From Chlorokybus atmophyticus (Eukaryota > Streptophyta > Chlorokybophyceae > Chlorokybales > Chlorokybaceae): a stretch of DNA of 64,000 nucleotides. Under the pieces are notes generated by a model. That model saw only the letters and a program-made list of their open reading frames with translations, was not told the DNA's origin and searched no databases. The stretch is taken from assembly GCA_009103225.1 (NCBI GenBank), contig RHPI01001037.1, forward strand, positions 729,537-793,536, read 5' to 3'. Positions 55,964-64,000 of the stretch are shown piece after piece. How positions within the stretch are numbered: position 1 is the first letter of the stretch; each line of letters starts with the position of its first letter. The translations under genes and the position numbers were made by a program.

Positions 55964-57319
55964 GAGAGTGTGCTGCTCGCAGGCAAACACACTACTTGAC
56001 AGCCTGGGCCAGCCTCCGTGGGCCTAATCTGGCCTGGCCTGGCCTGGGCTTACCTAAGCGTAGCCCTCGCACAGGTTTTCCTGTTACGTCCCCAACACCT
56101 CGGTAGTCCTAAACCTTTGAGACACGCGGCGCAGCCTGCCGCTGACGCCGTCAATATCGAGGAGACACCCACCACCGCCGCCGCCGCTGCCGCCCCTACC
56201 CGGAAAGGTGGTGCAGACATGCCGACGTCGATGGATCCACCGACGTTACACGTCGACGTCGGCACAAAGCTTTCCACTGCTGCAACTTGCCCGCAAGCCT
56301 TGTACAAACAATGCGCAACGGAAATGCACATGCATAGAGGCATGCACAGTCAGCATGCACAGTGACATAGCGCATACCAACCACACTATGGTAAAGTAAC
56401 CACCGGGTTCATTCACTACCTGCAAGCATGTACATGCATATGCGTTCACCTGCCCACAGGGCCGATGCAGTCAGTTTTGTACAAAGCGGCAGTAGTGGTA
56501 ACGACAACAGACCGGCAGGATTCCTCCCTCTGCGCCCTCCTCTGTCTTCTCCACCACCACACCGCCCTTCCCCCTCCCTCTCCTCTGTCTCCCACCCTCT
56601 GCTGTTGTTGCGCCCCCTGGCGACGTAACCCTCGCGGCTCAGTGCCAACATCAGCACTGCAGTGCGCAGGGGTCTCTGGTTGCTGGCTGGTTAGGCCTAG
56701 GCGGTGGGGTTGGGTGGTGGGGTTGGGTTGCTTCATCCTCCGCACGGGCAGGCTGCTTTACCATGCAGTCTGCTCCCCGTGTTGCTGTTTCAGTGCAGTG
56801 GATTGCAGTGCAGCGGGTTGTCGTGTCGTGCTTGTGCCCAACATGGGCTACCAAGACTATACAGACATGCTTGGACCTCTAGTATACACCGAGCCAAAGG
56901 AGCATCACGATCATGCTGTTGGCATATGTATATTATCCGGCTGGCCTCATTGTTGCGAGCGAGCGTATTGCGTGTTTTTGCATGGGTGGCACAGTTTACG
57001 CCAAACCGCTATGTTGCGAATAGTCAAGGCACAAATATACAAACGCTCTCGCTGGAGTCAGTTGACTCCTCACCTTGGGCCATGGTAATGCTGTCGCGCA
57101 ACAGATTCGACTGCCTGTGTCCGGTTCTAGTTTTTTTTGCAATTGTTTGCCACTTTGCAACAGCATCATGACCACTCACACAGCCATGTAGGCCCGTACT
57201 CACATGTGAGACTAACTCAACAGCACGTCAACAGCAATGCGGCAACAATGACCACTTCATTTCCAGCACACACAACATAGTAATACAGGCAAAACATCAC
57301 ATGCGACCAACCTGTCGAG
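55964..57319. other. Intergenic between deformylase and the COBRA-like gene
   Basis: A protein-like plus-strand frame at about 56815-56930 (VVLVPNMGYQDYTDMLGPLV) has no family match I know and no clear splice partners. The remainder is GC-rich to mixed, with CCG and CTCC runs. Confidence 0.35.
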
Positions 57320-60300
57320 CTACACCATGGCTACGACAAGAGCAACACATGCCATCAGCACATGTACTGGACTGAACACAAAGCCAGCAGCAGCGGCATT
57401 GGGGCGCAGAGGTAGTGCCAGAGGCTGGGTGCACTCGTCGCCATTGAACACAACATTGACGGGGTTCTGCGCCTTTTGACCTTTTGGCAATGCCACGTAC
57501 ATGCTGAACGAAGCAGAACCTCCACCAGGGATGATACCAATCCCCGCACCGGCGTAGCTGTTCGCATAGAATACGAACGCATTGCCTGGCGTGGTCAGCA
57601 GTGTCAACCAATGCGTAAACGTGTGCACACGTGCTGCAGTAACGTACCGACATCACGTTGAGTGTTGATGCCTGAGCTGTTGATAAACGTCTCTTGCGCA
57701 GCAAACTCCCAGGCCAGCAGCCAGTGAGATATCTGAGACACCTGCTGGTTGTGGATGGTGATCTGCGCTTGGTACAATGTGTCCCACTCTTTCAACACGT
57801 GGAATTCAATCCGTGTCAAACAGCCACGAGCCACCTGCAGTTACACCACCATGTTCATGTTCTGCATGTTATCACATGCACAAGCCATGGTCTCAGACAG
57901 TGTGCATGCCAAAATATGTTGCATTGTTGCAATTGATGCCCACATCTTCTGGCTCAGCTGCGGCAATGGCTCCAAAGCCAGTTGCAATGCCACTTGCTGC
58001 AGTTGGAGCCGCGTTTCCATTTGAGTCCACGCATGCAGCTTGGCCACATGGACACAGTGCGCACTTTCCTGATCCTTGCGCATAGTATGCTGCACCTGCG
58101 ATTTCAGTGCTGCAAGAGCCTCATTACACCACACACAAGCCGTGTGAACGTGGCTGTTGATGACTACCATACCGGATGCAGCTACGCAGCAGGTGGGGAT
58201 GATGGAATACTGCGCCGTGGATTGGCAGCATTGCGAGTATGACCCTGCAGAATGCAACACACTTATATCAACACAACCGCTGTACAGCTCATCACTGCTG
58301 ACAAGCTTTGGGGTGAAGGGGTTCTACCATATTGCGCTGCACTGCGTCAAGCGCCAAATCTATGCATGCATGCATCATGATAACACACCCGTAGCTTGTG
58401 TCCAGTTGAGGGTGGGACCGTTTGAATCCCACACTCGAAACAGACGAGGAGGGTCAACCTGCTGGGGAGCAGTGCACACAATTTCTGGCATGGAAACACG
58501 CAAGTCTTGCATTGGGAGTGCGGTGCCCAGACGTCCCCATGCCACCGACGGAAGCCCCTGCCACAGAGCGAGATGCCAATGATGCCACCAGCTTTGAGAC
58601 AGTAGCGACAATGTTAGACAACAGTAAGCTCACCACAGTGGCGCCAAATGCAGAAGTGCCATCATCGCCGGTTGTCTGCGGGCTGATGTACCCATTGCGC
58701 CTGCTCACAGATTCATGCTTTGACTCAACAAGACATGTGCGCAAAAGTTTTACACTGTACTGCGGAGTCGAGCTGTGAGAATGCACTCACAGGGTGTTGT
58801 CTCGAAGGATTGGATTGGTGCTGCAGCTGTCCGCAATGTTGAGGTTGCTGTAGTCTGCTGCTGCTGGTGCGAGGCTGCAGTTGCCTACAATATGCATATG
58901 CTGGTGTGCAAAGCTTCAGCAGTGTTTCAACAAAACAGGTAAAGTATGGCCAGACACCAAATCATACCTTTTGTTGTGGATGCATCAAAGGCATTCCAGA
59001 CCGACCACATGAACCTGGTTGTTGGAATCAACTATAACCCCTTGCATGCAGGCGCATGCGCGTACACGCACACATCACATTGACAAACGAGAAGGTCATT
59101 GAGTGAATGCACATTCTGTCATTAGCGGCAAACACTCACTCTCCATCAGGCCAATGCCACGAGACCTCCCATGGGTCAAGGCCACGATATCGTTGCTGGT
59201 TTTGCAGCAGGAACTGCACGTTGAAGCCGGACAAGTACGCACTGGTAATGTCAATATCCAACCGTACGTCGCATGTGTCGTTGAATGCTGCAACATTATT
59301 GGGCTGAGTGCAGAGCAGTTGTAACAATGGAGGGCGTGAGAAAAAGAGCGTGGTTAACTGCCGCATAGCCCATATGAAAGCTACAAGTACCTGAAGTGCT
59401 GTTAACATCAGGAAACTGCAGTTCAACCTCCTGGCAACAGATAGCAAGAGAGTCGTCTGCATGGCGGGGTTGAAGTTATAAGGAGTGCGCGCATGTGTGC
59501 GTGTGCGTGTGCGTGCGCGCATGGATGCCTGTGGCAGAGCTTGCAACTGCAACCATACTGCATGCATGACGGCTGCTTGCAACAAACCTGTTGTGACAGT
59601 CATGCCAGTGCCTTTTAATGCTGGGCACTGCCACCGCACTTCAAAATCATCACATGTCTGTGACTGCAACCCAGATGCACGGACCACATGTTTGTCAGCT
59701 AAGGTTGGCATCATCAGCGCAGTACTATGGGTAGCACCTGCAGGCTGTTGAGACATACACCTCCGCGGTCAAGTGAGCACTTGTATGTTGCGTTGAAGAC
59801 AGTTTCAGTATATGGTTGTTTGTCTCTGCTCACCAACAAGAGAAGCTTAGGTGAAGCATTAGTGGTCAGCACGCCAAGCCAAGTCAATCGCCAACACTGG
59901 CCATCATAGCAAAAGGAATCACGCCTTGATGCTTTGACAACAACATAACTCCAATGTGCAACGTGTGGCGTAACAGCACATGCAAGACGTGTAGCTCACG
60001 CAATTCGGCGACACTGGATGTCAACAGGAGCGTTTTGGCCACAAGGCGGGCTTTGAAGTGCAGTCAGTAGCTCAAGGTCTCCCACCGCATCAGGTTTGTC
60101 ATTCGACTGCCATACTGTCCATCCATCATCTGCATGCAAGAAGGCTCAGTGTCTTGTGCGCGGGCCCAAACCTACGTGCTTCTTGTAAAGTTAGAGTCAG
60201 TCAAGAAGACATACTTGGCAGTGCTTGTGTTCGTCCTGGACACAGCACACCAGGACCATCCATGGTAAGGCTCGTGGGCATGGCGGTGCTTGAATTGTCT

Positions 60301-62177
60301 AGAGGAGACATAGTCCCTTGCAACGCAACGAACACCTGTACATGAGCAAGTACGACTTAGTCGAAGGCACACACACACACAACAACTCATGTATTGTCCG
60401 AAGGGTCCGGGTGCATCACTCGCAACACCGCTATCAAGCACAAGGTCATGTGTAGGTAAACAACTACATCCACAAGTACGCTATCATCAACTGCTAGTGT
60501 GCAACTACAACTCCAGGCACAGCCAATGAACACAATAAACGCAAGCAGCGGTATGCTTACGGACATTGACATTGTGCGGTGGTAATGCCTCTGACACTGT
60601 GTCCAGGGTACATTACCTGATACTTGGACTGATCGCCGACGGCATCGATGTAGGTTTTGATGCCCCCAGAATACAGTGGTGTTATCTGCACTTGAGGAAC
60701 TGTTAAACACCAGTTGTATGTCAGCACAAGACGTGATGCACTGGGCTACTTGGACTTTTCTAGCAGTTGCACCTTTTGTTGGTGGCTGCGGTGTCAAGGC
60801 GCCATTCGACACCGTATCTACACTCTCGTTGGCTTGAAACCGCATATACACCTAATGCAAAGGGAGGTTGTTGTACAGGAAGTAAACAACACAGCAAAGT
60901 GGATTGCAATTTTGCAGAAGAGAACGGTCCCATTGTTTTTGTCACATACCTGCCAGTCAGTCAGCGTGCGATTACCGGTATTTGTCAGTATGACTGCGGA
61001 GTCGAAGGTACATGGCGACCCTGCGAATGCGGCGATGTTGCAAGGGTAGTAGCCGCCTTCTACAACAACCTGTGCAAAACCCAAATTGTTGTTTGCGAAA
61101 TTGCTGTTCATGCTCAGTTCTTCGCCAACAGTGGTGAGTACCTGTTGTTTGTGGAACTGGTACTGCACAGCCACACCGTTGCAGCTGAAGTTGCCAAGGT
61201 ACTGGTAGACGTTGGAAGACAAGATTGATGCTGCAAGGATTTTTGTGCAATCAGCAACAGTGTTTGCAACCTTAGGCCGACCGACTGTAGACGATGTTCA
61301 CACAACACTTTCTACAATGCAATGCTCAATGCCGACAGCATGCATGGACAACTGACAGTAAGCCATGCAGATGTGGCCAAGATTGCAGGATGTGGTTGCT
61401 GCATACTTCCATGCAAGCACGATCATAGCCCAGCTACACTTACGAGTGCTGTCCTGGTTGCCGTTGCATTCATAGCGAACCTCAAAGTCATCACACACTG
61501 ATGGCTGCCTTGCATTGAAGCACTCGCCACCTTTCTGCACGACAAGACGACAAACACGGCACCATTGACGTTGCAACTCTTACAAGGTTCTGACTCTCCA
61601 TATGGCATATCGCTATTAACGCTCACCGTGTAGTCGCATACGTAGCTGTCCTTAAACTGAGTTTCGTTCCAATTCGTTTGATCGGATATCCTCCGGCACT
61701 GGATGCCAATTGGTTTCTCTCCATCGCAAACCTGCAACAGTGGTTGTAAGTTGGCTGTACCGAGCAACCTGCAACGCCGACTGATTACACCCACATTGGG
61801 TTGCCCTATCTCAAGCTCCAGGTCTCCAATACCAGCTGGTGTGTCTTGGCTCATCCATGGTGTCCAATACGTGTTGGAAGCAGTACACCCTATTTCAAAC
61901 ACATGGCAGCAAATGACGCAACAACAGCAATCGTCAACACCGCCATAGTTGAAGGGCATCATGCAACCATGAACTTCGTTGCAAGTACGCATCAAGCATG
62001 CGTGCCTGCAATTATGCCACAAAGCATGCGACACTTGTTTGTTTGAGTTGAGGCTGGAAATAGTGGTTCAGTATTTGACATATATGTAGTGCAAACGAAA
62101 CCTGCTGACTGCGCTGGCGAACTTGGCAACACAAAGCAGATAAGCAGTATGACGGCTAAAGTAAGCAGCTCCATCAT
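57320..62177 (-). CDS. COBRA-like GPI-anchored protein with two mucin-type WxxW modules
   Basis: Twenty exons join into about 867 aa. Exon starts: 62177, 61889, 61534, 61230, 60851, 60699, 60335, 60129, 59825, 59663, 59430, 59287, 59014, 58884, 58700, 58557, 58244, 58095, 57834 and 57585. Residues 1-25 (MMELLTLAVILLICFVLPSS) are a signal peptide. Module 1 is mucin-2-type WxxW: YWTPWMSQDTPAGIGDLE, IGIQCRRISD, GGECFNAR, CDDFEVRYEC. A CBM-like/COBRA-like beta-sandwich follows (NNLGFAQVVVEGGYYPC, NTGNRTLTDWQ). Module 2 is again WxxW: DGWTVWQSNDKPDAVGDLE, VDIQCRRI, GGVCLNS, CDDFEVRWQC. Then comes a COBRA domain: LSGFNVQFLLQNQQRYRG, PWEVSWHWPDG, EFMWSVWNAF, SQCCQSTAQYSIIPTCC, CALCPCGQAAC, TRIEFHVLKEWDTLYQAQIT, VFNGDEC. 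The C terminus is a hydrophobic GPI-type signal (FVFSPVHVLMACVALVVAMV). Plant COBRA proteins guide cellulose deposition. Exon 10's end (59588 or 59559) and the exon 18 donor (gtctga) are least certain. Confidence 0.85.
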
Positions 62178-63228
62178 GCGTGCATGGCGCAGCAGGCACA
62201 AAGCAGGTACAGCTTCGGTCAGCCGCTGTTTGCAAAGGCTTACAAGCAGCCCAGAAGCACCTTAGCAAGCTAATCTTTAGGCAAACAGCTGTTGTGGGTT
62301 GCTCAGGCACCACCAGCTGGCAACAAAGCAATTGATGCTGAGAAGCTACTGTCCAGCGGCTGTGACGCCGGTAGCCTCGGACAGAGCCTCGGACTGCACG
62401 AACGGGCACAGGCATATGCCGCAGCATTGCGTACGTTACATTGCTTGCAATGCGCTTGCAGCAGCAACAAGTGGAATTTTCAGCTACCGAGCTTAGCCAC
62501 TTGCACATGCTTACCTCGCCCACGCAGGCCTAGCTCAACATTGCTGCACAGACAAATCACATCAATGCGCGACGCTCAGCAAGCATGCGCACTGCGGCGC
62601 AGCGCAGTCAGAGCTCAGTGCGACGCTCTGCTCCAAGCGTTGCATGCAATTGCGCTTTTTGCCACTGCATTATGAGCCGTCCGATGCACGTACTTTTGGA
62701 CGGCTTGCGTTCGGACGGCATGGATCTGCCAGATAGCCGGCAACGCCCAGCGCCACGCTGGCACAGTGATTTCTGGCAGAAGTGCCGCCAGCGTAATCTG
62801 ACAACGAGAATCACGCAATACCACGGCATAATCACGTTCTAGTTATGCATAATGCACGCTCTCCGCCGCTGGTCAGCGTGACGCGGTTGAGATACGGCTG
62901 GCCAGTAGCCTACTGGCAGTAGGCCATTCTTGCACACTGCTTCAGTGACGGTGCTTGTTTGCCACCAACAGGCGTGGCTTCAGGCCAACAACCGTCGCCG
63001 CCGTCGCCTCCGCCTTCGCCGTGGAAGTTGCCATCGCAGCCGTAGGGCGGATCCACTGCATGTGGCCGAACCAGACCTGCTTACCTTTGCCAGGCGTAGC
63101 TACTCGGTTGCTGACTGCTTTGCAGACAATTGCTGAGACAGAGCAGGATAGCAGTGTGATTATCGAGGCGAGATCCTGGGCTGGGCTGGGCAGGAGTTTA
63201 TTGTGAAATTGGCCCAATTGCGTGCGCG
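62178..63228. other. Upstream region of the COBRA-like gene
   Basis: A plus-strand exon-like frame (62283-62430; LLSSGCDAGSLGQSLGLHER, before a gtacgt donor) may belong to an unknown gene diverging from the COBRA-like gene. The rest shows no firm feature. Confidence 0.35.
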
Positions 63229-63386
63229 ATGGCAAGTGGGCGCAAGAGGCTGCTCGTGCGCACGGCCGCAGCTTCCGCGCTGCAGCTGGTAGCTACGGCC
63301 ATTTGGTTCCTCGGGTCTGTATGCGGCTGGAGGTTGGACCGGGTTTGGCCGCAGCTGGAGTGGCAGTTTGAGGGTTATAGTTTCAG
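63229..63386 (+). CDS. First exon of an unknown membrane protein gene (partial)
   Basis: ATG at 63229 opens a frame of about 53 codons: MASGRKRLLVRTAAASALQL, VATAIWFLGSVCGWRLDRVW, then PQLEWQFEGYSFR, ending at a strong gtaagc donor (63387). Basic residues followed by a hydrophobic stretch suggest a signal anchor or transmembrane helix. An acceptor at about 63678-63679 (ctccag) would continue in phase with LSTTIWHVSWGSG and then stop, so the true next exon may lie beyond the window. The family is not recognised. Confidence 0.4.
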
Positions 63387-64000
63387 GTAAGCCACCATTG
63401 GTGTCATCTCCGTCGGCTGCGTGGAGCACACCGTCGCAGATTCCACACATGTTTGTTTTTATCAAAGCTTGTTGCTCGTAGTAGCTTTCTTGTAGTCACA
63501 TGCAAAAGTGCAGTAGAACACAGTTGCTTCTTTCTGCTATGTGATATCTCACGTAAGGTTGAGTCAGACAGAAATGCAGTGCCTGCTTTGTGTGTGAATT
63601 GTTTAGCAGCTTTGTTCGAGAAGTTGAGAGTTGCAAAGCACGGTTTGAACAGCTGCATAGGCATTTTCATTTCTCCAGGTTGAGCACAACAATCTGGCAC
63701 GTCAGCTGGGGATCCGGATGACATGCACAAACAGTTACATCAGTGCATGACGTTGCAGGTCAGAGTGGTGACGTGCGGAACTTGCCTAGTCTTATGTTTC
63801 TCCCAATGTACTTGTCAGTCTGCATGCGTTGTACCTGCACATGCGTGTTACAGCAGGGTTGTATGCTTGTATGTTCCTACTGTACATACATGTGGTTACA
63901 TGGACGATTAACCGGGTGCGTTGTCAGTATGCTAGCATTTCAAACAGGTGGTTGAACCGCTAGCATAATTACATTGAGACGCATCGCTTCAGCTTCAAAT
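63387..64000. other. Right edge, intron or intergenic
   Basis: Probably intron and further exons of the gene starting at 63229. No definite exon could be set. Confidence 0.35.

Noticed and set aside
58773-58790. Possible 18-nt intron after COBRA-like exon 14
   Set aside because: Too short; the acceptor before 58700 restores the frame and COBRA similarity.
59739-59760. 23-nt intron in WxxW module 2
   Set aside because: Too short; the splice from 59738 to 59663 joins GGVCLNS to CDDFEVR in phase and matches module 1.
61753-61789. Possible 37-nt intron in the COBRA-like gene exon 2
   Set aside because: Too short for a normal spliceosomal intron and the frame reads through without it.
1-64000. 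tRNA, rRNA genes and CRISPR arrays
   Set aside because: No cloverleaf with a GGTTCGA-type arm, no rRNA core and no spaced identical repeats were recognised; the only tRNA-like match is the LTR element's primer site.

Overview
The window is nuclear DNA from a photosynthetic eukaryote, most likely a green alga. The genes are rich in short introns with GT-AG (sometimes GC-AG) borders. The TFIIF alpha subunit has the plant-type N-terminal zinc motif. Peptide deformylase and a cupin carry organelle-like leaders, and there is an oil-body-associated (DUF1264) protein and a COBRA-like wall protein. Base composition is close to balanced apart from an AT-rich block at about 24.9-28.0 kb. No rRNA, tRNA or CRISPR array was recognised. 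Exon models were built by eye from open frames, splice signals and family similarity, so borders may be off by a base or two.

Layout. 0.5-2.2 kb: a seven-exon orphan gene (+) with an apparently decayed tail, followed by a 53-bp tandem repeat and a damaged PHD finger. 3.97-6.76 kb: a complete non-autonomous Ty1/copia LTR element (-) with target duplication, LTRs, a half-tRNA primer site and a gag-protease-only ORF. 7.4-15 kb: repeats, hairpins and a broken tyrosine recombinase, without convincing host genes. 15.1-22.1 kb: PP2A B56 regulatory subunit (-) diverging from TFIIF alpha/RAP74 (+). 22-28 kb: mostly non-coding. 28.0-29.9 kb: oil-body-associated protein (-). 31.1-33.2 and 37.6-39.7 kb: two diverged, independently broken copies of one coiled-coil/zinc-finger element. 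35.7-36.5 kb: a frameshifted F-box-like ORF chain. 41.1-45.2 kb: coatomer beta (-), diverging from a CPBP intramembrane protease (+, 45.5-47.4 kb). 48.5-49.8 kb: a thioredoxin with a membrane-anchor-like N terminus (+), converging on a cupin gene (-, 50.9-51.9 kb) whose second intron contains an assembly gap. 54.1-56.0 kb: peptide deformylase (-). 57.3-62.2 kb: a 20-exon, probably GPI-anchored COBRA-like protein with two mucin-type WxxW modules (-). The right edge holds the first exon of another gene (+).

The recognisable genes are unrelated housekeeping or organelle/cell-surface functions, not a pathway. What several share is promoter architecture: a TTAGGGTT(T)-type telo-box near the 5' end of five of them, including both divergent pairs. 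The most notable items are the mucin-WxxW/COBRA fusion, the gag-only copia element, the paired decayed elements with a conserved hairpin, and many near-perfect short hairpins scattered through the non-coding DNA.
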